Source: Brevundimonas sp. SGAir0440
GTDB taxonomy: Bacteria > Pseudomonadota > Alphaproteobacteria > Caulobacterales > Caulobacteraceae
Reading direction: 5' to 3'
Assembly: GCF_005484585.1 (NCBI RefSeq)
Contig: NZ_CP039435.1
Coordinates: 682,001 to 746,000, forward strand
Length of the DNA stretch: 64,000 nt
The translations under genes were made by a program, and so were the position numbers. Below, in pieces: positions 30,702 to 40,715 of this stretch. A model generated the notes under the pieces. It saw nothing but the letters and a program-made list of their open reading frames with translations, ran no database searches and had not been told where the DNA came from. Numbering within the stretch: position 1 is the first letter of the stretch; every line of letters starts with the position of its first letter.

Positions 30702-32879
30702 GTGAAAGTCGCCTCGGTCCTCATTCCCCTGCCGGTGCCGGAGGCCTTCGACTACGAGGTTCCCGAGGCGCTGAGCCTGGCCCACGGAGATTTAACGCGG
30801 GGCGATCAGGTCGCCGTGCCGCTGGGGCCGCGCCTGATCCGGGGCGTTGTGTCCGAGGTGTTCGAGACGACGGGATCGAACCGGCGGCTGAAGGCGATCG
30901 ACAGCCGCCTGGACGATCCGACCCTGCCGGCGGGCGTGATGGATTTTGTTGAATGGGCCGGGCGCTGGACCTTGTCGGCGCCGGGCGAGATGGCGGCGAC
31001 GGCGTTGAAGGGCTTGCGCGCGCCCCGGCCCCGGCCGGAGCGCCGGGTGCGTCGGGTGGGCGAGCGGTCGCCCTCGCGCGCCACCCCGGCGCGGACCGGC
31101 GTGCTGGAGGCCCTGGGCGATCGCGCCATGCCGCCGGCCGACCTCGCGCGGGCGGCGGGCGTGTCGTCGGGCGTGGTCAAGGGCCTGATCGACGAGGGCG
31201 TGCTGGAGATCATCGAGATCCCGGCCGAGGCGGCGTTCGACCGGCCCGATCCCGACCACGCCCCCGCCGCGCTGAACGGCGACCAGGCGGCGTCGGCGAC
31301 GGCGATGGCGGAGGGCGTGGCGGGCGGCGGCTTTCGCCCCTTCCTGCTGGATGGGGTCACGGGGTCGGGCAAGACCGAGGCCTATCTGGAGGCCATCGCG
31401 CGGGTGTTGCGGGCCGATCCAGCCGCGCAAATCCTCATCCTGCTGCCCGAAATCGCCCTGACCCAGGCCCTGATCGAGCGGATCACGGCGCGGTTCGACG
31501 CCGCCCCGGCCGAATGGCATTCCGGCGTCGCCCCGCCGCGCCGCCGCCAGGTGTGGGAGGCGGTCGTCGCCGGGCGCTGCAACATCGTGGTCGGGGCGCG
31601 CTCAGCCCTGTTCCTGCCGTTCGTGAACCTGTGCCTGATCGTCGTTGACGAGGAGCACGACGGCTCGTTCAAACAGGAAGAGGGCCTGGTCTATCACGGC
31701 CGCGACCTGGCCGTGGCGCGGGCGCGGATCGAGGGCGCGGCGGTGGTCCTGGCCTCGGCGACGCCGTCGCTGGAGACGCTGTGGAATGCGCAGAGCGGGC
31801 GCTACGACTGGCTGAGGCTGGGCGCGCGGCACGGGACGGCGGTCCTGCCGGACATCGCTCTGCTGGATTTGCGGCAGAACACGCCCGACCCGCAGACCTG
31901 GCTGTCGCAGCCGCTGCGCCTGGCCATCGGCGAGACGTTGGCGCGGGGGGAGCAGACCCTGCTGTTCCTGAACCGGCGCGGCTATGCGCCCGTGGTCCTG
32001 TGCCGCGCCTGCGGCCATCGGCTGACGGCGCCGGACACCGACAGCTGGCTGGTCGAGCATCGCTATACCGGGCGGCTGGTCTGTCACCTGACCGGCTTCT
32101 CCATGGCGCGTCCCAAACTGTGTCCCTCGTGCGGGGCCGAGGACTCGCTGGTCTCGGTCGGGCCAGGGGTCGAGCGGGTCGAGGAAGAGGTGCGCCAACT
32201 GTTCCCCGAGGCGCGCACCGCGGTGTTCAGCTCCGACACCGCGCCGGACGCCCGATCGGCCCGCGTCCTGATCCAGAAGATGACGGACGGCGAGATCGAC
32301 ATTCTGGTGGCGACGCAGGCCGCGGCCAAGGGCCACAACTTCCCGCGCCTGACCCTGGTGGGCGTGGTGGATGCGGATCTGGGCCTGCGCGGCGGCGACC
32401 TGCGCGCGGCCGAGCGGACCTATCAGCTTTTGGCCCAGGCGACGGGCCGGGCGGGTCGGGCGGATCGGCCGGGACGGGCGCTGCTTCAGACCTGGACGCC
32501 CGAGCACCCGGTGCTGACAGCCCTGGCGGCCGGCGATCGCGACGCGTTCGTCGAGGCGGAAATGGCCGAACGCGAGGCCGCGTCCCTGCCACCCTATGGC
32601 CGGCTGGCGGCGATCATCCTGTCCAGCGAGAATGCGGCCGCCGTAGAGAAGACCGCGAACGATCTGGCCCAGGCCATCCCCAACGCCGAACGGCTGGAGG
32701 TCTATGGCCCCGCCGATGCGCCGCTGGCCCTGGTGCGGGGGAGGCGGCGCAAGCGGCTGCTGGTGCGGGCCGACCGTGACGTGAACCTCCAGGCCTTCCT
32801 GCGGGCCTGGCTTCAGCGGGTGAAGGTGCCGCGGTCGGTCCGCCTGACGGTGGACGTGGACCCTTACTCGTTCCTTTAG
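30702..32879 (+). CDS. priA: Primosomal replication helicase PriA
   Basis: 725 residues from GTG 30702. N-terminal 3'-end-binding domain ([20 protein letters not shown]), helicase Walker [12 protein letters not shown] near 222, [26 protein letters not shown], and C-terminal [21 protein letters not shown] and [13 protein letters not shown]. It restarts collapsed forks. The zinc region (about 436-480) keeps CRACG, CHLTG and CPSCG but lacks several of the eight cysteines found in E. coli PriA. The long frame upstream to 30087 is antisense to fsa and not coding. Confidence 0.95.
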   Translation: MKVASVLIPLPVPEAFDYEVPEALSLAHGDLTRGDQVAVPLGPRLIRGVVSEVFETTGSNRRLKAIDSRLDDPTLPAGVMDFVEWAGRWTLSAPGEMAATALKGLRAPRPRPERRVRRVGERSPSRATPARTGVLEALGDRAMPPADLARAAGVSSGVVKGLIDEGVLEIIEIPAEAAFDRPDPDHAPAALNGDQAASATAMAEGVAGGGFRPFLLDGVTGSGKTEAYLEAIARVLRADPAAQILILLPEIALTQALIERITARFDAAPAEWHSGVAPPRRRQVWEAVVAGRCNIVVGARSALFLPFVNLCLIVVDEEHDGSFKQEEGLVYHGRDLAVARARIEGAAVVLASATPSLETLWNAQSGRYDWLRLGARHGTAVLPDIALLDLRQNTPDPQTWLSQPLRLAIGETLARGEQTLLFLNRRGYAPVVLCRACGHRLTAPDTDSWLVEHRYTGRLVCHLTGFSMARPKLCPSCGAEDSLVSVGPGVERVEEEVRQLFPEARTAVFSSDTAPDARSARVLIQKMTDGEIDILVATQAAAKGHNFPRLTLVGVVDADLGLRGGDLRAAERTYQLLAQATGRAGRADRPGRALLQTWTPEHPVLTALAAGDRDAFVEAEMAEREAASLPPYGRLAAIILSSENAAAVEKTANDLAQAIPNAERLEVYGPADAPLALVRGRRRKRLLVRADRDVNLQAFLRAWLQRVKVPRSVRLTVDVDPYSFL

Positions 32880-32888
32880 AGGCGGAAG

Positions 32889-33287
32889 TCAGACCGCCAT
32901 GACGGTGCCAAGCAGCAGGCGGGCTCCGGGGCGGCCCAGGGTGGCGTTGGTCGCCGCCTGAAGCTGGGCCGACAACTGGTCGATGTCGGGCACGACGCCG
33001 GGACGCAGGCCGTTGGCGAAACGCTGGGCGGCGGTGTTGTAGGCGGCGCGAAGACGCGGCGCGGACTGCTGGGCGCGTGTGCGCAGGGCCGCATCGGGCA
33101 CATCGACCCCGGTTTCGATGGTCAACACGCCCCGACGGCCGTTCGCCTGAAGGATCGAGGCGGTGACGACCGGCAGGGCGAAATAGGTGCTGGCCGACGC
33201 CGCCGCGCCGCCGCTCGAAGCGAGGGCGGAGGTCGAGGCGGCGGCCGTCGAGACGACGGCGAGACCGAGAAGAGCGCGGCGTTCCAT
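32889..33287 (-). CDS. Exported hypothetical protein
   Basis: 132 residues with a signal region (LLGLAVVSTAAASTSALA) after MERR. The rest includes LPVVTASILQANGRRGVLTIETGVDVPDAALRTRAQQSAPRLRAAYNTAAQRFANGL, typical of a small periplasmic protein conserved in Caulobacterales (by recollection). It lies between priA (convergent) and bioB (same strand, 23 bp). Confidence 0.7.
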   Translation of the reverse strand: MERRALLGLAVVSTAAASTSALASSGGAAASASTYFALPVVTASILQANGRRGVLTIETGVDVPDAALRTRAQQSAPRLRAAYNTAAQRFANGLRPGVVPDIDQLSAQLQAATNATLGRPGARLLLGTVMAV

Positions 33288-33310
33288 GCCGCAGCCCTAG
33301 CCGAAATCCC

Positions 33311-34354
33311 TTAATCCGCCGTTGCCTGATCCAGGGCGCCTGCGGGCATGGGCTTCAGATCAAGCACGGCGAACAGACGGGCGTCCTCGTCCTGTTCGGG
33401 ATTGGGGGTGGTCAGCAGCTTGCCGCCGACGAAGATGGAGTTGGCCCCGGCGAGGAAGCACAGGGCCTGCATCTCGACGCTCATGGTCTCGCGTCCCGCC
33501 GACAAGCGCACCATCGCCTTGGGACAGACCAGACGGGCGACCGCGACGGTGCGGACGAACTCGATCGGATCGATCTCGCCAGTCTTCAGGACGCGCTCCC
33601 CCAGCGGGGTGCCGGTGACGGGGACCAGGGCGTTGACCGGCAGGCTGTCGGGATGGACGGGCAGGGTCGCCAGGGCGTGCAGCAGGCCGGCGCGATCACG
33701 CCGCCCCTCGCCCATGCCGACGATGCCGCCGCAGCAGGTGCTCATGCCCGCGTCGCGGACATGCTCAAGCGTGTCCAGCCGGTCCTGATAGCTGCGGGTG
33801 GTGACGACCTCGGCATAGTAGTCGGGGCCGGTGTCGAGGTTGTGGTTGTAGTAGTCGAGACCGGCGTCCTTGAGTTGACGCGCCTGATCGGCGGTCAGCA
33901 TGCCCAGGGTGGCGCAGGTCTCGAGCCCCAGCGCCTTCACGCCCGAGATCATCGCCGCCAGCTTGGGCGTGTCGCGATCCTTCAGCTCCCGCCAGGCCGC
34001 GCCCATGCAGAACCGGCTGGCGCCGCCCGCCTTGGCGGCCATGGCCTCGGCGATGACGGCCGACGGCTCCATCAGCTTCTCAGCCTTCAGGCCGGTCTTG
34101 AAGCTGGCCGATTGCGAACAGTAGCCGCAGTTCTCGGCGCAGCCGCCGGTCTTGATCGACAGCAGTTGCGACTTCTGGACCTGGCTGGGGTCGAACCAGC
34201 GGCGGTGGACCGAGGCGGCGTCGAACACCAGCTCCATGAAGGGTCGCGCGAACAGGGCCTCGACCTCCTCAAGCGTCCAGTCGTGGCGCGGTTGGGCCGC
34301 ATCGAGATCGTCGGGGAGACAGGCGGTAAGGGTGCGGGAAAGGTCGTCAGCCAT
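33311..34354 (-). CDS. bioB: Biotin synthase BioB
   Basis: 347 residues. Radical-SAM cysteines C72, C76, C79 ([13 protein letters not shown]), then [37 protein letters not shown] and the arginine-bearing [10 protein letters not shown]. It inserts sulfur into dethiobiotin. No other biotin gene is in the window. It is divergent from ahcY, sharing a 195-bp control region. Confidence 0.96.
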   Translation of the reverse strand: MADDLSRTLTACLPDDLDAAQPRHDWTLEEVEALFARPFMELVFDAASVHRRWFDPSQVQKSQLLSIKTGGCAENCGYCSQSASFKTGLKAEKLMEPSAVIAEAMAAKAGGASRFCMGAAWRELKDRDTPKLAAMISGVKALGLETCATLGMLTADQARQLKDAGLDYYNHNLDTGPDYYAEVVTTRSYQDRLDTLEHVRDAGMSTCCGGIVGMGEGRRDRAGLLHALATLPVHPDSLPVNALVPVTGTPLGERVLKTGEIDPIEFVRTVAVARLVCPKAMVRLSAGRETMSVEMQALCFLAGANSIFVGGKLLTTPNPEQDEDARLFAVLDLKPMPAGALDQATAD

Positions 34355-34461
34355 GCGCCACGACTAGCATCCGTATTCCCTGAAGCAAGCAGGGTCGTAC
34401 GCAAAAACGCAATTTTGCAAATACGAGCTTTCACAAAATTGGTCGCGGTGGCGTCGCATCA

Positions 34462-34479
34462 CATAAGGATATCTTTATG
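34462..34479. promoter_or_regulatory. 18-bp near-perfect palindrome upstream of ahcY
   Basis: CATAAGGATATCTTTATG, symmetric except for one opposed pair (G/T). It lies about 70 bp upstream of the ahcY start in the shared bioB/ahcY control region. Palindromes of this kind upstream of SAM/SAH-cycle genes in Proteobacteria can be sites for ArsR-type SahR/SamR regulators; that identification is inference. Confidence 0.5.
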
Positions 34480-34549
34480 GGTTTCTTGCTCATAAAGGCC
34501 TAGCGGGCTATGAGGCCCCCAAACCTTCCTGAGGCTCGGAGCCCAAGCC

Positions 34550-35941
34550 ATGACCGACTACATCGTTCGCGACATCACCCTGGCCGATTGGGGCAACAAG
34601 GAAATTGAGATCGCGGAAACCGAAATGCCGGGCCTCATGTCCCTGCGTGACGAGTTCGGCGCCAGCCAGCCGCTGAAGGGTGCCCGCATCGCCGGCAGCC
34701 TGCACATGACCATCCAGACGGCGGTCCTGATCCAGACGCTGGAAGCCCTGGGCGCCGAAGTGCGCTGGGCCTCGTGCAACATCTTCTCGACCCAGGACCA
34801 TGCCGCCGCCGCCATCGCCGCCAACGGCACGCCGGTCTTCGCCACCAAGGGCGAGACGCTGGAAGAGTACTGGGACTACGCCCACAAGATCTTCGAATGG
34901 GCCGACGGCGGCTATCCGAACCTGATCCTGGACGACGGCGGCGACGCGACCCTGCTGTGCGTGCTGGGTCCGAAGGCCGAGAAGGACATCTCGGTCCTGG
35001 CGAACCCGCAGAACGAAGAGGAAGAGGCTCTCTTCAAGGTCATGAAGCGCTATCTGGCTGAGAAGCCCGGCTTCTATTCGGCCATCCGCGACGCCATTGG
35101 CGGCGTGTCGGAAGAGACGACGACGGGCGTGCACCGCCTGTATCAGATGGCCGAAAAGGGCGAGCTGCCCTTCCCCGCCATCAACGTCAACGACAGCGTC
35201 ACCAAGTCCAAGTTCGACAACCTGTACGGCTGCCGGGAATCGCTGGTCGACGCGATCCGTCGCGGCACCGACGTCATGCTGTCGGGCAAGGTCGCGGTGG
35301 TCTGCGGCTACGGCGACGTGGGCAAGGGCTCGGCCGCTTCGCTGCGCCAGGGCGGCGCCCGCGTGATCGTGACCGAGATCGACCCGATCTGCGCCCTACA
35401 GGCCGCGATGGAAGGCTATGAGGTCCAGACGCTGGACGACACCGCCGGCCGCGCCGACATCTATGTGACCACGACCGGCAACAAGGACGTCATCACCGTC
35501 GATCACATGCGGCAGATGAAGAACAACGCCATCGTCTGCAACATCGGCCACTTCGACTCCGAGATTCAGGTCGCCGGCCTGAAGAACTTCAAGTGGGACG
35601 AGATCAAGCCGCAGGTCCACCACGTCGAGTTCCCGGACGGCAAGAAGATCATCCTGCTGTCGGAAGGCCGCCTGGTGAACCTGGGCAACGCCACGGGCCA
35701 CCCGTCCTTCGTGATGTCGGCTTCGTTCACCAACCAGACGCTGGCCCAGATCGAACTGTGGACCAACGCCGACAAGTACGAGAACAAGGTCTACACCCTG
35801 CCCAAGCACCTGGACGAGAAGGTCGCCATGCTGCACCTGGCCAAGCTGGGCGCCAAGCTGACCGTCCTGACCAAGGACCAGGCCGACTACATCAACGTGC
35901 CCGTCGAAGGCCCGTTCAAGGCGGATCACTACCGTTACTAA
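34550..35941 (+). CDS. ahcY: Adenosylhomocysteinase
   Basis: 463 residues. [64 protein letters not shown] is the SAH-binding N-terminus; [13 protein letters not shown] is the NAD site; the C-terminus ends PFKADHYRY as in the family. It converts S-adenosylhomocysteine to adenosine and homocysteine, keeping methyltransferases uninhibited. It is preceded by a palindromic operator candidate. Intact. Confidence 0.97.
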   Translation: MTDYIVRDITLADWGNKEIEIAETEMPGLMSLRDEFGASQPLKGARIAGSLHMTIQTAVLIQTLEALGAEVRWASCNIFSTQDHAAAAIAANGTPVFATKGETLEEYWDYAHKIFEWADGGYPNLILDDGGDATLLCVLGPKAEKDISVLANPQNEEEEALFKVMKRYLAEKPGFYSAIRDAIGGVSEETTTGVHRLYQMAEKGELPFPAINVNDSVTKSKFDNLYGCRESLVDAIRRGTDVMLSGKVAVVCGYGDVGKGSAASLRQGGARVIVTEIDPICALQAAMEGYEVQTLDDTAGRADIYVTTTGNKDVITVDHMRQMKNNAIVCNIGHFDSEIQVAGLKNFKWDEIKPQVHHVEFPDGKKIILLSEGRLVNLGNATGHPSFVMSASFTNQTLAQIELWTNADKYENKVYTLPKHLDEKVAMLHLAKLGAKLTVLTKDQADYINVPVEGPFKADHYRY

Positions 35942-35974
35942 GCTCTCCCCGAGGCTGGAACCGCGAGGTTCCCA

Positions 35975-37195
35975 GTGACGAGGGCGTCTCCGGACGCCCT
36001 CGTCGACGTCCTTGTGGTCGGGGCCGGCGCGGCCGGGATGATGGCCGCGATCGAGGCCGGGCGACGCGGGCGGCGGGTCAGGGTCGTGGACCATGCCGAC
36101 CGGCCCGGCGAGAAGATCCGCATCTCGGGCGGCGGACGCTGCAACTTCACCAATCTGGGCTGTGGACCGGCGAACTTCCTGGGCGAGAACCCCCGGTTCG
36201 CGACCTCGGCCCTGCGCCGCTACACCCAGCACGACTTCGTCAAGCGCATCGATAGGGCCGGCATCGCCTGGCACGAGAAGACGCTGGGTCAGCTGTTCTG
36301 CGACGACAGCGCCAAGCAGATCGTCCGTATGCTGACCGACGACATGGCGGCGGCGGGCGTGACCCTGAGCCTGAAGACCGGCGTGACGCGGATCGAACGA
36401 TCCGGCGAGGGCTTCACGGCAATCCTGTCGGACGGATCACAGGTTACGGCGGCGTCGCTGGTCGTGGCGACGGGCGGCAAGTCGATCCCCAAGATGGGGG
36501 CGACCGGCTGGGCCTATGAGGTGGCGCGCCAGTTCGACATTCGCGTCACCGAGACCCGGCCGGCGCTGGTCCCCCTGACGTTCGAGGCGGGACTGCTGGA
36601 GACGCTGACGCCGCTGGCGGGGGTGGCGGTCGACGCCTCGGTCGCCTCGGCGCCCGATAGCGCCAAGGCGCGCAAGGCCAGCTTCAACGAGGCCATGCTG
36701 TTCACCCACCGCGGCCTGTCGGGTCCGGCCATTCTTCAGATCAGCTCCTACTGGCGCGAGGGCGAGGCGGTGGTGGCCTCGATGGCGCCCGGCCGCGACG
36801 TGTTCGAGGAACTGAAGGCGGCCAAGGCGTCGAACGGCAAACAGGCCGTGCATACGGCGCTGGGCCATATCGTGCCGCGTCGTCTGGCCGAGAGCCTGTG
36901 CCAGCGCGAAGGGGCGTCGGGCAATCTGGCGGACCTGTCGGACAAGGTGCTGCGGCGGCTGGACCAGGCGGTCAACGCCTGGGCGGTCAAGCCGGTGGGC
37001 TCCGAAGGTTACAGGACCGCCGAGGTGACGCTGGGCGGGGTCGATACGGCCGCGCTGGACCAGCAGACGATGCAGGCCAAGGCGGTCACGGGTCTGTATT
37101 TCATCGGCGAGGCGGTCGATGTGACCGGCTGGCTGGGCGGCTATAACTTCCAGTGGGCCTGGTCGTCGGGCTGGGCCGCCGGGCAGGTCTGCTAG
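35975..37195 (+). CDS. YhiN/HI0933-family FAD-dependent oxidoreductase
   Basis: 406 residues from GTG 35975. N-terminal FAD motif VVGAGAAGMMAAIEAGRRGRRV, then PGEKIRISGGGRCNFTN, VVATGGKSIPKMGATGWAYEVA and C-terminal LYFIGEAVDVTGWLGGYNFQWAWSSGWAAG. These place it in the HI0933-like flavoprotein family, whose reaction is not established. It follows ahcY by 33 bp and may share its transcript. Confidence 0.92.
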   Translation: MTRASPDALVDVLVVGAGAAGMMAAIEAGRRGRRVRVVDHADRPGEKIRISGGGRCNFTNLGCGPANFLGENPRFATSALRRYTQHDFVKRIDRAGIAWHEKTLGQLFCDDSAKQIVRMLTDDMAAAGVTLSLKTGVTRIERSGEGFTAILSDGSQVTAASLVVATGGKSIPKMGATGWAYEVARQFDIRVTETRPALVPLTFEAGLLETLTPLAGVAVDASVASAPDSAKARKASFNEAMLFTHRGLSGPAILQISSYWREGEAVVASMAPGRDVFEELKAAKASNGKQAVHTALGHIVPRRLAESLCQREGASGNLADLSDKVLRRLDQAVNAWAVKPVGSEGYRTAEVTLGGVDTAALDQQTMQAKAVTGLYFIGEAVDVTGWLGGYNFQWAWSSGWAAGQVC

Positions 37196-37650
37196 AATTT
37201 TTAAGGTGCAATCTGTGCACTTCAGCCGGCGGGTCCGCTGACAAAAACACCGTCTAATTCGTCTAATCTGTCTAATTCGGCGCAGGTTCTGGCGGCGCGC
37301 GAAGATGTCAAAGACCGGGGCGCCATTCTAACACGGTTTGCGACCATGACCGGCAAAGGGTCGCTGGTCGATCGTAAGGCACGGTAAAGGCGCGCAATCG
37401 TCATCGCCGATAGGATGGCAGGGGCGGCCGAAGCGCCTGCGGCCCCGCGACGCATGGCGGCGGGCGGCGACGGCGCCTAGCTTGATGAGGCGGAACGGGC
37501 CCCTCTGGCGTTCTCGCGGTCTGGCGTCCCCCTTCCTTGCGCCGGATCGTGCGACGCGATGTCGGACCGCAAGGGCGTGTCGATGCGGCGAAGCTTTCCC
37601 CTCCTGGCCTGTCGCATCGACCGCCCATTCTTTTTCGATCGGAGCCCGAC
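37196..37650 (+). other. Intergenic region with 9-bp tandem repeat, no gene
   Basis: About 455 bases without a plausible frame. It holds the GTCTAATTC tandem repeat (37252-37278) and a short inverted repeat GTGCA/TGCAC near 37207-37221. The last 100 bases should contain the promoter of the gene at 37651. Confidence 0.5.
37252..37278 (+). repeat. Three 9-bp tandem copies of GTCTAATTC-like unit
   Basis: GTCTAATTC (37252-37260), GTCTAATCT (37261-37269), GTCTAATTC (37270-37278). AT-rich against a GC-rich background. It could be a regulator site or a slippage repeat. Confidence 0.7.
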
Positions 37651-38031
37651 ATGCCTCTTCTGATGTGCCCCAACGACAACGCCGCCATGCAGACGCTGGA
37701 GCGCAACGGCGTTCAGTTCGACATGTGCCCCGACTGCCGGGGCGTCTGGCTGGATCGCGGCGAATTGGAAAAGCTGATGGCCGCCGCCGTCGAGGAGGGC
37801 CGCGCCGCTACGCCGGTCGCGCCCGCGCCGCAGGCCTATGCGCCGCCGCCGCAGCCCTATGCCCAGCCGCATGCTCACCCTCAGGCCCAACCGTGGGGCG
37901 GCGGGGCGTCGCAGCCGTATCGCGACGATCGGGGCTACCGGAGCGACAAATACCGCGACGACCGGCATCGCGACGACGACTATCGCTACAAGAAAAAGAA
38001 GCGCGACAGCATCTTCGATATCTTCGACTGA
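37651..38031 (+). CDS. TFIIB-type zinc-ribbon protein
   Basis: 126 residues from ATG 37651. MLLMC-like opening MPLLMCPNDNAAMQTLERNG, then FDMCPDCRGVWLDRGELEKLM: the standard zf-TFIIB zinc ribbon (CPxC...CPxCxGxWLDxGELEKL; here the first pair is C-P-N-D). The remainder is a low-complexity proline/alanine then Asp/Arg/Tyr-rich region, ending KKKKRDSIFDIFD. The role is unknown; such proteins are widespread. Confidence 0.88.
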   Translation: MPLLMCPNDNAAMQTLERNGVQFDMCPDCRGVWLDRGELEKLMAAAVEEGRAATPVAPAPQAYAPPPQPYAQPHAHPQAQPWGGGASQPYRDDRGYRSDKYRDDRHRDDDYRYKKKKRDSIFDIFD

Positions 38032-38037
38032 GGTCGG

Positions 38038-39771
38038 CTAGGCCGCCAGACCCGCCTGCTGCATCAGACCTCTCAACGCCGCGACGTTTTGCGGGGCGGC
38101 GGTCAGGGCTGTGCGGACGTCGGGCGAGCGCAGCAGCTTGATGGCCTCGGCGCGGGCGCGGTCGGCGACGGGGCCGAGCGGGCCGGCTTCCCCGGTGGCC
38201 AGTTTCAGCAGGGCCGTCAGCTTTTGAGGCGCAGCCGCCTGGGCGCGGACGATCTGGGCGATCAGATGGGCGTCGGCCTCCAGATTGGCGCCGACCGCAC
38301 CGATCGCGTCCATAATCTGGGTCTGGTCGTGGTCGGCCAGATGCGCGGCCTGCACCGAGCGTTGAAGCCGGGCCAGAGTGGCCAGCTTGTGCGAGGCGGT
38401 CGGGCCGCCCGGGACGGACTGGCGAATCTCGGTTTCGAAGCGCAGCGAGCCGATACAGGCGCTGAGCCAGCGCGCGGCGGCGCGCTTGTTGGCCCCGCCG
38501 GTGACGTTCTCGCACAGACGGGTCAGCTGCTCGGCCTCGGCCAGAACCGTCGGGCAAGGATTGACGTAGGCGCCGACGAAATCGGCCGTGACCAGGCTCT
38601 TGGAGCGTTCGACGAAGGCGGTCTGGACCTCTTCCAGCGTCAGCAGACGGCCGGCCGAGGCGGTCAGGGCCATGGCCAGAAGACGCAGGATGTCGATCTC
38701 TCCGGCCGGATCATGGGGCCGAAGGCGGCGCTGGCTGGTCAGTTCCCGGGTGACGAGACGGGCCAGGGACGCGGCGAGAAGCGGAAACTCGCCCGAGGCG
38801 AGATGCAGGCCCAAGCGCGCGGCCGGTCCCTCGACCTGGGGCATCATCAGGGCGAGGCGCGGGTCCATCCGCAACAGGGCGTCCATCTCCTCCGGCGCGA
38901 CCATGCGGACGATGGCCGCCAGATTGGCGCCCTGGTCCAGCGACGGGCCCAGAATCTCGGTCAGGTTCGTGCGCACGGCCAGCATTTCGGCGACGATCTG
39001 CTCGACCACCACCACGACCAGGGCGCGCGGCGGGCCGTCGGCGGGCGCGGCGTCCATCAGATCCATCAGCACGGTCAGGCGATCGCGGGCGCCGCGCCGA
39101 TCCTTCAGCGCGCCGGCGACGACGCCGCCCATGCGCAGCGCCCGATCCGGCGCGCCGGTCAACCGATGCGCCAGATCGGCGATGGAGCGGTCGTCCAGCG
39201 CGGGGAACAGGCCGTCCCGTCCGGCCTTGCGCAGCCGGGCCATCGCCTGTTCGGTCAGTTTTTGATAGTGGCGCACGACGCCGTGCACCTCCTGGCCCGT
39301 GGCCTGGCTTTCGGGGACTGCGACCTTCTGGATGGCGTGCTGAAGTTCGACCCCGGCCGCCTCCAGCCGTTCGGCCACATCGGGGCGATGCAGCAGTTCG
39401 AAGGCGGTCACGCCCTCGCGTTTCAGCCAGTCCTCCAGCACCCGGCCGATCAGGGCGCGGGCATGGGGCGAATAGAGTTCGGCCGGACTGCTGCAGGCTG
39501 GCGGGACCGCCTTGTCGGCGACCTTCTTCTTTCGCTCCTCCGGCGCGCCCAGCGTCAGGATGGTCAGGGAGCTGAACTCCATCGTCTCGGGGTCCAGCGT
39601 CTCCTTGGTCACGCGCGAGGCGATGGCGAGACGGTCCCGAAGCTGTTCCTCGGCGGTCTCGATGGCGTGTTTGCGATCTTCGGTCGCGATCAGCAGCGTC
39701 CACGACGACGGCGCGCTCTTGCGGACATAGACTTCGTAATGGATCGGACCCGCCATGGGCCGATCCTGCAT
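38038..39771 (-). CDS. Large hypothetical protein, helical-repeat-like
   Basis: 577 residues. N-terminal HYEVYVRKSAPSSWTLLIATEDRKHAIETAEEQLRDR looks like a small alpha/beta domain; the rest is helical and leucine/alanine-rich, repeat-like, with no recognised catalytic motif. It probably is restricted to Caulobacterales. Codon use fits the neighbours. Large opposite-strand frames (to 693 codons) are antisense artefacts. It is convergent with the zinc-ribbon gene and lies upstream of chvI, divergent. Confidence 0.75.
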   Translation of the reverse strand: MQDRPMAGPIHYEVYVRKSAPSSWTLLIATEDRKHAIETAEEQLRDRLAIASRVTKETLDPETMEFSSLTILTLGAPEERKKKVADKAVPPACSSPAELYSPHARALIGRVLEDWLKREGVTAFELLHRPDVAERLEAAGVELQHAIQKVAVPESQATGQEVHGVVRHYQKLTEQAMARLRKAGRDGLFPALDDRSIADLAHRLTGAPDRALRMGGVVAGALKDRRGARDRLTVLMDLMDAAPADGPPRALVVVVVEQIVAEMLAVRTNLTEILGPSLDQGANLAAIVRMVAPEEMDALLRMDPRLALMMPQVEGPAARLGLHLASGEFPLLAASLARLVTRELTSQRRLRPHDPAGEIDILRLLAMALTASAGRLLTLEEVQTAFVERSKSLVTADFVGAYVNPCPTVLAEAEQLTRLCENVTGGANKRAAARWLSACIGSLRFETEIRQSVPGGPTASHKLATLARLQRSVQAAHLADHDQTQIMDAIGAVGANLEADAHLIAQIVRAQAAAPQKLTALLKLATGEAGPLGPVADRARAEAIKLLRSPDVRTALTAAPQNVAALRGLMQQAGLAA

Positions 39772-40010
39772 CCCAAGCCTTTAAGGCGAGGTTTTCAGGG
39801 TAGAGTGTTTCAGGGCGCGCTGGAGCGACGGCGCGTGCGCGTTGAAAAAAGGCGCCGTCGTAACCATCTGGCTGTCACCGAACCGCTTTCGGGTTGCAGG
39901 CGATTTTCATTCGGCCCGAAACGCTCTAGCCCTAATGTGACCGAGATCGAACGGTTACGCTTGCTGTGCGTTCTCGCTCGCGGGAACGTAAAGTTCAGGA
40001 GAAGACACCC

Positions 40011-40715
40011 TTGGCCAACATCACTCTGGTCGATGACGACGAGAACATCGTGGCGTCCGTTTCGCTGGCGCTGGAAAGCCATGGCCACAAGATCACCGCC
40101 TATCACGACGGGGCCTCGGGTCTGGCCGCGCTGGAATCCTCGCCGCCCGATCTGGCGATCCTGGACGTGAAGATGCCGCGCATGGACGGGATGGAGGTGC
40201 TGCGTCGCCTGCGCCAGACCTCGCAGATCCCGGTCATCATGCTGACGTCCAAGGACGAGGAGATCGACGAGATCCTGGGCTTCAACCTGGGCGCCGACGA
40301 CTATATCCACAAACCCTTCAGCCAGCGTCTGCTGATCGAGCGGGTCAAGGCGCTGCTGCGCCGCACGGGCGCCGACGGCGGCGAGCCGGAAACGGCGGCC
40401 GAGGTCTCGGGCCGGGCGATCAAGCGCGGCAAGCTGTCGATGGACCCGGCGCGCCACGAGTCGACCTGGGACGGCAAGCCCGTCAAGCTGACCGTCACCG
40501 AGTTCCTGCTGCTGCAGGCCCTGGCCCAGCGTCCCGGCTTCGTGAAGAGCCGCGACAACCTGATGGACGCCGCCTACGACGACCAGGTCTATGTCGACGA
40601 CCGCACCATCGACAGCCACGTGAAGCGGATGCGCAAGAAGTTCCGCGCCGTGGACAATGAGTTCGACGCGATCGAGACCCTGTATGGCGTCGGCTACCGC
40701 TACCGCGAGAGCTGA
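40011..40715 (+). CDS. chvI: Response regulator ChvI
   Basis: 234 residues. The start is TTG 40011, since AGGAGA lies before it and [17 protein letters not shown] is the family start; the longer ATG at 39966 is unlikely. Receiver aspartate near residue 52 ([13 protein letters not shown]), lysine in HKPFSQRL, and an OmpR-type winged helix ([29 protein letters not shown]). Works with ChvG in cell-envelope and acid stress control. Its 3' end overlaps chvG by 32 bp. Confidence 0.93.
   Translation: MANITLVDDDENIVASVSLALESHGHKITAYHDGASGLAALESSPPDLAILDVKMPRMDGMEVLRRLRQTSQIPVIMLTSKDEEIDEILGFNLGADDYIHKPFSQRLLIERVKALLRRTGADGGEPETAAEVSGRAIKRGKLSMDPARHESTWDGKPVKLTVTEFLLLQALAQRPGFVKSRDNLMDAAYDDQVYVDDRTIDSHVKRMRKKFRAVDNEFDAIETLYGVGYRYRES

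Noticed and set aside
34440-34500. BioR biotin-repressor site
   Set aside because: The palindrome differs from the TTATMKATAA-type BioR site and is closer to ahcY.
38089-40170. 693-codon forward open frame
   Set aside because: Antisense to the 577-residue gene and running into chvI; glutamine/glycine/arginine-rich with no domain.
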